The notes below the pieces were generated by a model. That model did not search any database. It saw nothing but the letters and a program-made list of their open reading frames with translations, and had not been told where the DNA came from. A stretch of DNA of 5,902 nucleotides from Candidatus Parcubacteria bacterium (lineage in GTDB: Bacteria > Patescibacteriota > Patescibacteriia > Patescibacteriales > UBA12075). Of the stretch, positions 1 through 5,660 are shown piece by piece. A program made the position numbers and the translations under genes. The stretch covers positions 1 to 5,902 of the forward strand of contig JAGLLI010000152.1 in NCBI GenBank assembly GCA_023140595.1. The letters are read 5' to 3'. Position 1 is the first letter of the stretch; the number at the start of each line of letters is the position of its first letter.

Positions 1-27
1 AGTGAAAAAATCCATAAATAGGCAGAC

Positions 28-285
28 CTAAATTTTGCCGGCAAATATTTCAGCGGTAAAAATAAGCCAACCTGGACAGCAATATAGACTTAGGAAAATA
101 ACATTGTAAAAATTGAAAAAATTCCCACTATCGGAAACAGTATTATTATTGGACTTGCTAAATATTCCATATTTTTTATTTGTCAAAAAAAAACAAATCT
201 CGCCATTTGCTATCAATATCGCCTGTTCATCAGTAAGTGGCTTAACTTTAGATACTGACTCTTTTTGGCTTTTTTCATATAAAAT
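28..285 (-). pseudogene. Small possible membrane protein, start lost or shifted
   Basis: This is an open frame of 85 codons ending in TAG, with no ATG in frame. A non-AUG start (TTG at 214-216) would give 62 residues. I do not recognise the family. The N-terminal half is polar and reads like real protein (KVKPLTDEQAILIANGEI), and the C-terminal part has one hydrophobic stretch (NVIFLSLYCCPGWLIFTAEI) that could be a membrane segment. An ATG at 276-278 followed by six A's sits one base out of phase; one extra A there would join ATG to this frame as MKKSQKES and add about 20 residues. A run of nine T's (minus strand) in the middle is a second possible slip site. It starts just after the zinc-ribbon gene, so it may be the last gene of the same transcript. 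It could be a frameshifted gene, a sequencing error or a TTG-start gene. Confidence 0.4.
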
Positions 286-299
286 CTATGCTTAAGCAA

Positions 300-599
300 T
301 TATTTTTGCTTATTAATAACCTCTTGCGCCCTGGCATACGCTTCTTTGTTTTCACCGGTTTCCGTGCATCTAACAACATGACTACCGCATTTTTTACATT
401 TTCCATCTAATATAATGTCGCCAAAACTATCAATATAAAAAATATGATTAACTATTGTGACACTATCACAACACTTCCCGCAATAAACATTGCCCTCTAT
501 CAGCTTTAAATGCTTTTTATTTTCTCCCATGATATATTCAGCTTGCTCTCTGGTAATTTTGTATTTTGACCTGTCTGAATATTTTTCTTTTTTAATCAT
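300..599 (-). CDS. Small zinc-ribbon protein of unknown function
   Basis: The product has 99 residues. Two CxxC knuckles are visible, C40-x2-C43 and C68-x2-C71, separated by 24 residues that look like a short beta hairpin (VTIVNHIFYI). This is the layout of a zinc ribbon binding one metal ion. The N-terminus is lysine-rich and soluble, and the C-terminus is a charged helix. There is no signal peptide or membrane segment, so it should be cytoplasmic. Zinc ribbons of this size can bind nucleic acid or protein; which applies here cannot be told. I associate similar short proteins with Patescibacteria genomes but cannot name a family. It begins 34 bases after the nuclease gene stops, with no clear Shine-Dalgarno site, and probably shares that transcript. 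The start ATG is the only good one in frame. The gene itself is well supported; the function is not. Confidence 0.85.
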   Translation of the reverse strand: MIKKEKYSDRSKYKITREQAEYIMGENKKHLKLIEGNVYCGKCCDSVTIVNHIFYIDSFGDIILDGKCKKCGSHVVRCTETGENKEAYARAQEVINKQK

Positions 600-633
600 A
601 AAATTTATATATTAGTTCACGATTACTATTTGG

Positions 634-1551
634 CTATCCTAATTTTGTATTAATTTTTAACATTCTTCTATAAATTTTTCCATCTAATTTTCTTATCATA
701 ATAATATCCAGTTCAAATATTTTTTGCCCTCCGCTAGACCTTAATATTTTATTTATTATTTTATTAGAAATATTTATAGGCAAAGAAATATCCACTGATT
801 CACCCAATATTTCAACTGTAAATATATACGATAACTGATCCTCTGCTCTACGCCTAGCGGTTTTTATAGCGTCTGGTATATTGTCGTTATTACTTTCTTT
901 GTTATCCATTCTTTTGTGTAATTTTTTTAACAACCTATTGTTTGCAAAAAATATTACGGGATATGTTGAATTCAGTGTTGCCACTATTAAATTTTTATTA
1001 TCAATTTTATTTTTTAGTTTTTTGATGTTGTCTTCGTTACTTCTAAATATTTTATCAACAAAATCATCTATTGTTTCTTCTTTGTTTCTACTACCCTGAT
1101 GAAAATTATCTAAATAGTAATTAATTGCATCAACCAGTGGCATGAGGTCACGGATTCCACTAAACGAAACTATATAAATATTATGCGCCCAGGCATAATC
1201 CTGAGCAAACTCTGAAAATGAATCTTTGCCAAAAAAACATCCCACATCAGTATACCTCTGTTTTCTTTCTCCCGAGTTTTTAATAAAATAATTCTCTGAG
1301 ATGTCTTTCATAACTCCAACAAAATTCCTAATCTCCCCCAATCCTACTTTATCTCTATACTTTGCTTCACAAATTAGTCTAAGGGTATATACAAACGGAA
1401 TAGGCAATGAAAAAATTCCAGTTGCATCAATCTGATGTAGCGCCCCTCTCCCTCGTAAGTGTTTTTGACTAAGACTAACATATTTCAATTTTTTCAAAAG
1501 CCTTAATATTAAAAATTCAAATATATAGCCTCCTGCTTGTTGTTTCTCCAT
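634..1551 (-). CDS. PD-(D/E)XK (Mrr-like) restriction endonuclease-type protein
   Basis: The product has 305 residues. The first ~140 look like a PD-(D/E)XK nuclease fold. A first helix carries an acidic residue (GGYIFEF, E12), then comes a basic strip (RGRGALHQID) with D42, and then a strand ending in the catalytic E62-A-K64 motif (LICEAKY). A helix with IRNFVGVMKDI follows. A later strand (HNIYIVSFSG, near 125) fits the end of the core. Enzymes of this type cut DNA using Mg2+, and Mrr-like members restrict modified or foreign DNA. Residues ~150-305 are charged and helical with late beta strands and match nothing I know; they may choose the target. No methylase gene is nearby, so a modification-dependent (type IV) or phage-sensing nuclease is more likely than a classical type II enzyme. 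The gene lies downstream of the AbiTii gene on the same strand and directly upstream of the zinc-ribbon gene. It is strongly A/T-biased in codon use. No Shine-Dalgarno site is convincing. Confidence 0.85.
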   Translation of the reverse strand: MEKQQAGGYIFEFLILRLLKKLKYVSLSQKHLRGRGALHQIDATGIFSLPIPFVYTLRLICEAKYRDKVGLGEIRNFVGVMKDISENYFIKNSGERKQRYTDVGCFFGKDSFSEFAQDYAWAHNIYIVSFSGIRDLMPLVDAINYYLDNFHQGSRNKEETIDDFVDKIFRSNEDNIKKLKNKIDNKNLIVATLNSTYPVIFFANNRLLKKLHKRMDNKESNNDNIPDAIKTARRRAEDQLSYIFTVEILGESVDISLPINISNKIINKILRSSGGQKIFELDIIMIRKLDGKIYRRMLKINTKLG

Positions 1552-1574
1552 ATAATTCTCATAAATTAATTACA

Positions 1575-1685
1575 CTATCGTTGTTCATCTATCCCAATAT
1601 CCCTAAACGGATAATAATCTAAAACTTGCAATACATTAGCGCTCTTTACGGTACACTCTACACGTTTTAAAGGGGAAATGGAACA
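1575..1685 (-). pseudogene. Fragment resembling an RHS-repeat core domain
   Basis: This is an open frame of 36 codons without a start, between the AbiTii and nuclease genes, bounded by TAG at both ends. It translates as a stretch containing SANVLQVLDYYPF followed by RDIGIDEQR. This resembles the well-known segment of RHS/YD-repeat core domains (typically ...VLDYYPFGxxRID...), which in intact proteins sits just before the conserved core box that precedes the variable toxin tip. Two residues differ from the usual pattern: R for G after YYPF, and G for R before ID. The neighbouring parts of an RHS protein are not visible in any frame. I read it as the decayed remnant of a much larger RHS gene, from memory of the family only; a chance match in a short frame is possible. 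Confidence 0.45.
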
Positions 1686-1716
1686 CTATAAAAAGAGAAA
1701 TTTTGTGTTTTGTTTT

Positions 1717-2616
1717 TTAAAAAAGCTTTTCTATGCCATATATAATTCCTTGCGCAACAACATTACCTGAAGCACCTTCTATAATACTTTTTATTGAAGA
1801 AAAACATTTAAAAATTTTTGATTTTTCTGGTTCTTCTTTTACTATTTCTGCTTCAATACACTTAATTTCTTTTTCAACTTCTTTTTTATTAGTATTCACT
1901 ATTTCGATGTTATTCAAATTATCTTTAATTTGCCCAACTAGTTTCTTTATATTATCAACTTCGTTTTGGCTTACATGTGATATATTAACGGTTGCATTGT
2001 CATTAACACTCCCAACATTGCCTACAAATTTATCAATTCTACCAATTTCAATTACTGTTTTAGGCTCCTGAGCCTTCTCTTTATCTTCTTTCGAAAAAAT
2101 AATTCCTTCTCCCAGTATTCCTTCTTTCTCAAGCTTGATACTCCAATCTAAAATTATATTACGAACCGCGTCTAAAATACCAGCTAATGAACTTTTTCCA
2201 ACCATTAAAGCAAATTTAATTTTAAAATTAACGGCCTCGCCAATAATTTTTTGGGCTTCAGTGACATACGGAACTTGCAAATTATCCGATCCACTATTAT
2301 AGAGATCTTCTAATTCACCCGCTGGTTGATTTATTGGCATTTTAGATAAAGTTTCTTGAGAGCGTGTATTACTAAACATTACGGTAATCCAACCATGATA
2401 TGGGTTCCAGCCTTTTGGTTCACCTTTAATCATTCTATAAATTGGTATTTCTTTGTAATCTCTTGTATTATAGCCGTTTAACTCTTTTTCAATCCATGCT
2501 AAAAATTCATTAAGCTCTAATTTTGATGCAACTATTTTTGACTTTCTAAGCAACTCTGTAACTGAACTATCATGCTTAGTCGCCTCTGATTGTAATTCTT
2601 GAATTATTGATTTCAT
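1717..2616 (-). CDS. AbiTii-domain abortive-infection protein
   Basis: The product has 299 residues. The N-terminal ~185 match the AbiTii domain as I know it: SIIQELQSEA at the start, LLRKSKIVASKL, the WIEKELNGY box (41-49), IPIYR followed by the signature KGWNPYHGW (68-76), and the helix with VRNIILDWSIKLEKEGILGE (151-170) then FSKEDKEKA. AbiTii proteins are known or predicted toxins of abortive-infection phage defence; the biochemical activity is not settled. After a linker comes a short beta-like repeat (NVGSVNDNATVNISH, 200-214), a charged coiled-coil-like stretch (about 217-265), and an amphipathic, glycine-containing tail (GASGNVVAQGIIYGIEKLF) that could insert in a membrane or mediate assembly. 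The start ATG is preceded by a weak GGAAA about 10 bases upstream. It is the first gene of the left-hand cluster. I see no antitoxin gene with confidence. The domain call is firm; the mechanism is open. Confidence 0.87.
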   Translation of the reverse strand: MKSIIQELQSEATKHDSSVTELLRKSKIVASKLELNEFLAWIEKELNGYNTRDYKEIPIYRMIKGEPKGWNPYHGWITVMFSNTRSQETLSKMPINQPAGELEDLYNSGSDNLQVPYVTEAQKIIGEAVNFKIKFALMVGKSSLAGILDAVRNIILDWSIKLEKEGILGEGIIFSKEDKEKAQEPKTVIEIGRIDKFVGNVGSVNDNATVNISHVSQNEVDNIKKLVGQIKDNLNNIEIVNTNKKEVEKEIKCIEAEIVKEEPEKSKIFKCFSSIKSIIEGASGNVVAQGIIYGIEKLF

Positions 2617-2634
2617 ATATTTTATTTTCCAATT

Positions 2635-2650
2635 AATAAAAATTTTTATT
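2635..2650. repeat. 16-bp perfect palindrome before the AbiTii gene
   Basis: The sequence AATAAAAATTTTTATT reads the same on both strands and ends 19 bases before the AbiTii start codon. It could be an operator or a hairpin in the leader. It is made only of A and T in an A/T-rich spacer, so chance is a serious alternative. Confidence 0.35.
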
Positions 2651-2698
2651 CAACATTTGCACTATTTCTAATATTGCGTCATTAATGTTTATAGGTAA

Positions 2699-2748
2699 GA
2701 TAGACGGTAAGGCCACTGACAATTGAACAAAACAGTGGATAGACGGTA
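2699..2748. repeat. Pair of 11-bp direct repeats flanking an inverted repeat
   Basis: GATAGACGGTA occurs at 2699-2709 and again at 2738-2748, 39 bases apart. Between them CCACTG (2713-2718) and CAGTGG (2733-2738) form a 6-bp inverted repeat with a 14-base loop. The repeat is richer in G and C than its surroundings. It could be a protein-binding site, the scar of a duplication, or part of a lost mobile element. Two copies do not make a CRISPR array. Confidence 0.45.
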
Positions 2749-2771
2749 GTAATACCAATCTTTACTAAACT

Positions 2772-2789
2772 CAATAGATTATTCTATTG
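2772..2789. repeat. Short inverted repeat (CAATAG/CTATTG)
   Basis: This is a 6-bp perfect stem with a 6-base A/T loop. No T tract follows on either strand, so it is not a standard terminator. Its role is unknown. Confidence 0.3.
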
Positions 2790-2814
2790 GGCATGGATAA
2801 AAAATCCTGTAAAC

Positions 2815-2831
2815 TAACCCGCAAGGGCTTA
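2815..2831. terminator. GNRA-loop hairpin, weak terminator candidate
   Basis: TAACCC and GGGCTTA pair with one bulged C around a GCAA tetraloop (plus-strand view), which is a stable fold for this A/T-rich region. It lies 8 bases beyond the end of the small broken frame on the minus strand, where a terminator for the fic transcript would be expected. The T tract after it on that strand is poor (GTTTAC). On the plus strand it is followed by TTTGGTTTTATTTG. The direction and function are not settled. Confidence 0.3.
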
Positions 2832-2838
2832 TTTGGTT

Positions 2839-3033
2839 TTATTTGTGCCCCTTCTTTATTTTGTTTTTCAATTGATCAATAAACTCTTTTTCTTTATTTG
2901 ATTTCTTCGATAAACGAATGGCAAATAAATATTTATGGGAATTTTCCAAAATTACCAACTTAATCTTATACCAGCGCCTAAATTTATATTAAAATTTATC
3001 TAATTTATTTTTTCTATTCTCATAATCAAACAT
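2839..3033 (-). pseudogene. Small gene split by an in-frame stop (64 codons)
   Basis: The frame begins with ATG at 3031-3033, runs 14 codons (MFDYENRKNKLDKF), meets TAA at 2989-2991, and then continues open in the same phase for 49 more codons to TAA at 2839. The second part is protein-like and basic (RRWYKIKLVILENSHKYLF, then a lysine-rich helix ending NKIKKGHK), with alternating strand-like and helical parts. I do not recognise it. The ATG overlaps the stop of the preceding small frame by 8 bases, with GGAAG just upstream, which is the arrangement of translationally coupled gene pairs. The simplest reading is a small gene inactivated by one nonsense mutation. A 14-residue peptide is the only product expected if the TAA is real. 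Confidence 0.42.
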
Positions 3034-3190
3034 ATGCACTTCCACTAAACTCTTCCAATAATAAACTATTTATCTCTTCAATCAAAAAATGAATACTAGT
3101 ACTTGGATTTCCGCTCTCGCTTAAAGCTTCTGCCCAATTTATTTTATAATTTTCTATAGCCTGTGCTGCGTCCCTGTCCAATTCGTTCAA
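3026..3190 (-). CDS. Possible small protein overlapping the 3' end of fic
   Basis: This frame, out of phase with fic, overlaps its last 15 codons plus the stop and runs 118 bases past it to TGA at 3026-3028. The open frame reaches up to 3205; a TTG at 3188-3190 is the first plausible start and gives 54 residues, with no clear ribosome site. The part beyond fic is protein-like: NWAEALSESGNPST, then an amphipathic helix HFLIEEINSLLLEEF. Residue choice is unlike random A/T-rich spacer translation. The family is not recognised. The 8-base overlap with the next small frame suggests the two were once a coupled pair, which small toxin-antitoxin genes often are, but nothing identifies either as such. 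It may instead be a fragment whose original start was lost when fic's end was placed over it. Confidence 0.33.
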   Translation of the reverse strand: MNELDRDAAQAIENYKINWAEALSESGNPSTSIHFLIEEINSLLLEEFSGSAYV

Positions 3191-4208
3191 TCTTTTTAAG
3201 CCGCATTAACTTATCAAGAGATTGTCTGACTGTTGGCTGGGCAACTTTAGTTTTTTTCGCAATCTCCATCGGAGTAGCCGCTTCATCAATTTTTAACAAA
3301 TACTTCCAAACTGCCATCTGTTTGGGAGTCAAAAGTTTTTCTACATTTTCTTTTGAAAGCAAATCCACCGCCATCTTAGACTGCTTTAAAAAAATGGTAA
3401 AAATGAACTCAAGCCACTGAGTGATATCTTCATTTTTAGAGCCGATTGTTTTCTGGCTTTTGCGTAACGCGATATAATAATCCGGCTTATTATCCTCAAC
3501 CAATTTCTCATGAGATACATAAGGCATATACTCATAGCCTTCTTTAATAAGCAACAAATTTGTCAGGACACGAGAAACACGGCCATTACCATCTTGGAAC
3601 GGATGAATCTTTAAAAACTCAACAATAAAATTAGCCACAACAAGAAGCGTGTGATATTTTTTCTCTACCAAAGCCTCGTCAGTCCACTCAATCAATTCCT
3701 GCATTTCTTTCGGAGTAAGATAAGCTGGGGTGGTATCAAAAAGGATACCTACAGATTCGCCAGCCTCATTAACCATATGAACTTTATTCTCCTGCTTTTT
3801 ATAGTCGCCTCTATGCCTTTGGTCTTTACTCACATACTTAAGCAACTCACCATGAAAATGTTTTATAGCACCTTCGTTAAACCGAAGAGTCTTCCAAGAA
3901 TTAAAAACATTTTCTAAAAGTTCATAATAGCCCTTAACTTCTTGTCTATCGCGATCAGTAAACTTTTGGATAGAGATACCTTTCATCATTTTCTCGATAT
4001 CTTCGTCTGAAAGTTTTGCCCCCTCAATACGAGTAGATGCACCTGTGGAAGTAATTAAAACAGATCGTTTAAGACGACCTAAAACTTGAGGACTTAATTT
4101 TGCCCCTGCAATCCACTGTCCTTGCAGTTGATCGATTTGTGTTATGATAGACCAAATATTATCAGGAATATCCTGTAATCTTTGGTCAAATTTAATATTT
4201 TTTGCCAT
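3144..4208 (-). CDS. fic: Class II Fic-domain protein adenylyltransferase with C-terminal winged helix
   Basis: The product has 354 residues, close to the well-studied Shewanella Fic of the same design. The active-site motif is complete: HPFQDGNGRVSR at 202-213, where H202 is the catalytic base and the following acidic and glycine residues bind Mg2+-ATP. An N-terminal inhibitory motif is present (S58-TRI-E62-G63), which places it in class II: E62 should block ATP until the helix moves. Residues 294-354 form a winged helix, with a helix-turn-helix around TPMEIAKKTKVAQPTVRQS and a wing RIGQGRSTGYR. Fic enzymes transfer AMP to Ser, Thr or Tyr of target proteins; the target here is unknown. The ATG lies just after a promoter and an operator-like repeat, with no Shine-Dalgarno site. 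Family and intact active site are firm; DNA binding by the C-terminus and autorepression are inferred. Confidence 0.96.
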   Translation of the reverse strand: MAKNIKFDQRLQDIPDNIWSIITQIDQLQGQWIAGAKLSPQVLGRLKRSVLITSTGASTRIEGAKLSDEDIEKMMKGISIQKFTDRDRQEVKGYYELLENVFNSWKTLRFNEGAIKHFHGELLKYVSKDQRHRGDYKKQENKVHMVNEAGESVGILFDTTPAYLTPKEMQELIEWTDEALVEKKYHTLLVVANFIVEFLKIHPFQDGNGRVSRVLTNLLLIKEGYEYMPYVSHEKLVEDNKPDYYIALRKSQKTIGSKNEDITQWLEFIFTIFLKQSKMAVDLLSKENVEKLLTPKQMAVWKYLLKIDEAATPMEIAKKTKVAQPTVRQSLDKLMRLKKIERIGQGRSTGYRKL

Positions 4209-4214
4209 ATATTT

Positions 4215-4239
4215 ATCTGATATATTAACTATATCAGAT
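4215..4239. promoter_or_regulatory. Operator-like 10-bp perfect inverted repeat before fic
   Basis: ATCTGATATA and TATATCAGAT are exact inverted copies separated by five bases. The repeat begins 7 bases before the fic start codon, touches the -10 box at its far end and covers the expected transcription start near 4231. A protein bound here would block transcription. The likely binder is the winged helix of Fic itself. It could also fold as an RNA hairpin that hides the fic start region. Confidence 0.6.
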
Positions 4240-4266
4240 TATATCAAATTAATAAAGCAAGGTCAA
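4238..4266 (-). promoter_or_regulatory. Sigma70-type promoter of fic with extended -10
   Basis: On the minus strand TTGACC (4261-4266) and TATAAT (4238-4243) are 17 bases apart, and TGA directly before the -10 gives an extended -10 element. This is one mismatch from consensus in total. The predicted start is about 22 bases before the fic ATG, giving a very short leader. Confidence 0.72.
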
Positions 4267-4285
4267 CTGTGGTTAACTAATCGCT

Positions 4286-4310
4286 AAAAAAACTCACTTT
4301 TTAGTGAGAT
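4286..4310. terminator. Bidirectional intrinsic terminator between ftsZ and fic
   Basis: CTCACT (4293-4298) and AGTGAG (4303-4308) pair around a four-base loop. On the minus strand seven T's follow the stem; on the plus strand ATTTTT follows. It lies 20 bases upstream of the fic -35 box, so it insulates fic from read-through out of the division operon. Confidence 0.75.
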
Positions 4311-4402
4311 TTTTGATACGATTTTTTATTAAATTTTATTCAACTAATAATATCTTGCATAAATAATTTTTGACCTTTGCAGTTTTTTTGCAAAAAGCAA
4401 TC

Positions 4403-4436
4403 AAAAAAGGCTATAAACTAATATTCATAACCTTTT
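4403..4436 (-). terminator. Intrinsic terminator of the ftsZ transcript
   Basis: On the minus strand AAAAGGTTAT pairs with ATAGCCTTTT (one G-U pair) around a 12-base loop, and the T run continues after the stem. It begins 37 bases after the ftsZ stop codon. The G-U pair becomes a C-A mismatch on the other strand, which supports minus-strand use. Confidence 0.7.
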
Positions 4437-4473
4437 ATTTGCTAATATTGCGATATATTGAACAATTTTTCCC

Positions 4474-5646
4474 CTACATCATCTTCTTCCGAATAAACGC
4501 CGGGATGCCTAATTCGTCTTCTTCCGCATCGCTTGCGATCTCTTTTTTCTTGGCAGGCTCTGCTTGAGCGGCTTTTAAAGAAGATATTTTGCTTTTTTCT
4601 TTTTTTTCCATTTTCTCGGCTTCCTTTTCAGCAATATACGTATTCCCAGTATAAGCTCTTTCTTTTTCAATTACGCGCCTGTTAGAACCGACTTGTCCGT
4701 CAAAACCGGTAGCGACTACGGTAATTTTTATTTCGTCTTTCATTTTCGGATCAATTACGGCGCCAAAAATTATTTTCGCGTCTTCTTCCGCCGCGGCTGT
4801 AATAATTTTAGCGGCTTCGCCAACCTCTGTCATTCCCAAACTAACTCCGCCGGTAATTGTAAATAAAATTCCTCTGGCGCCTTCAATATTCATTTCCAAA
4901 AGAGGAGAATTAATTGCCGTTTTAGCGGCTTCAATCGCCTTGTTTTCACCGCTTGCCTTGCCAATGCCCATTAAAGCTGATCCCGCGTTAGCCATTACCG
5001 CTTTTACATCGGCAAAATCAACATTAATTAAACCCGGAACGGTAATTAACTCGGCGATTCCCTGCACTCCTTGCTGCAACACATCATCAACTATCATAAA
5101 CGCGTCTAAAAGCGAAGTTTTTTTATCAATAACTTGCAATAATTTATCATTTGGAATGGTAATTATAGTATCAACTTTATCAGCCAATTCAGACAATCCT
5201 CTTTCGGCAATATTCTTTCTCTGCACACCCTCAAATACAAATGGCTTGGTAACAACCGCTACGGTTAAAGCGCCCAAATCGCGCGCGATTTCAGCCACAA
5301 TCGGACCGGCGCCCGTTCCGGTTCCGCCTCCAAGACCGTAAGTAACAAAAACCATATCAGCGTCCTTTAGCGCGTCCCTTACTTCATTTTGCGATTCTTC
5401 TGCTGCTTGTCCTCCCAATTCCGGATTCATTCCGGCTCCTAAACCGCGAGTAACCGTTTTTCCAATATGAATTTTTTTTCCGGCTTTATTATAATGCAAT
5501 GCCTGCACATCGGTATTGACCGCGATAAATTCCACACCTTTAACACCGGCGTCAATCATGCGATTTAATCCGGCTCCTCCTCCTCCGCCAACTCCAACTA
5601 CTTTAATTTTAGCAAAAGTTTCTAACTCCGGTTTTACTTCAGCCAT
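4474..5646 (-). CDS. ftsZ: Cell division GTPase FtsZ
   Basis: This is the tubulin-like GTPase that polymerises into the Z ring at midcell. The product has 390 residues. The GTP-binding parts are visible: the T1 loop GVGGGGG (18-24), NTD at 44-46, the tubulin signature GGGTGTGAGP (106-115), PFVFEG (135-140), and the catalytic T7 loop NVDFADVK (208-215), which completes GTP hydrolysis in the next subunit. The core ends near VVATGF (310-315), then comes a charged linker of about 60 residues and the C-terminal peptide ELGIPAFIRKK, which docks FtsA. Residues after the T1 glycines are AGLN where most FtsZ have NAVN or similar, and the signature is preceded by YGL rather than AGM. The gene follows ftsA after 109 bases that contain its own promoter; no Shine-Dalgarno site is visible. 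Base composition is visibly less A/T-rich than the accessory genes. Identity is certain. Confidence 0.99.
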   Translation of the reverse strand: MAEVKPELETFAKIKVVGVGGGGGAGLNRMIDAGVKGVEFIAVNTDVQALHYNKAGKKIHIGKTVTRGLGAGMNPELGGQAAEESQNEVRDALKDADMVFVTYGLGGGTGTGAGPIVAEIARDLGALTVAVVTKPFVFEGVQRKNIAERGLSELADKVDTIITIPNDKLLQVIDKKTSLLDAFMIVDDVLQQGVQGIAELITVPGLINVDFADVKAVMANAGSALMGIGKASGENKAIEAAKTAINSPLLEMNIEGARGILFTITGGVSLGMTEVGEAAKIITAAAEEDAKIIFGAVIDPKMKDEIKITVVATGFDGQVGSNRRVIEKERAYTGNTYIAEKEAEKMEKKEKSKISSLKAAQAEPAKKKEIASDAEEDELGIPAFIRKKMM

Positions 5647-5660
5647 ATATGTATTTTTAA

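Larger units (their letters stand above)
2617..2838. other. Intergenic stretch upstream of the AbiTii gene
   Basis: There is no convincing gene in these 222 bases; the longest frames are only about a dozen codons between stops. It holds a 16-bp A/T palindrome, a pair of 11-bp direct repeats and several short hairpins, listed separately. It must contain the promoter of the AbiTii gene unless that gene is read from the fic promoter, but I found no -35/-10 pair with good spacing on the minus strand. Confidence 0.6.

Noticed and set aside
34..45. 12-bp palindrome TTTGCCGGCAAA
   Set aside because: It lies in the last codons of the small left-end frame, has no T tract or promoter context, and short palindromes of this size are not rare.
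1552..1716. Independent promoter for the nuclease gene
   Set aside because: A TTGCAA-like -35 is present on the minus strand, but no -10 lies at 16-18 bases, so no call was made.
1733..2071. Plus-strand frame of 112 codons inside the AbiTii gene
   Set aside because: It is a shadow of the minus-strand coding sequence; the AbiTii reading frame has clear family motifs and this one has none.
2684..2722. Short plus-strand frame beginning MFIGKIDGKATDN
   Set aside because: It is only 13 codons long, and the similarity to a following stretch is explained by the 11-bp direct repeat at DNA level. No ribosome site was seen.
2699..2748. CRISPR array
   Set aside because: There are only two 11-base repeats, too short and too few, and no cas genes.
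4940..5341. Plus-strand frame of 133 codons inside ftsZ
   Set aside because: It is a shadow of the ftsZ codons on the other strand; its Pro/Ser/Thr-rich low-complexity product comes from the Gly/Ala codons of FtsZ.
4474..5646. TGA recoded to glycine (as in Gracilibacteria/SR1)
   Set aside because: FtsZ has dozens of glycines and no internal TGA, and the other long genes also lack internal TGA, so the standard code is sufficient.
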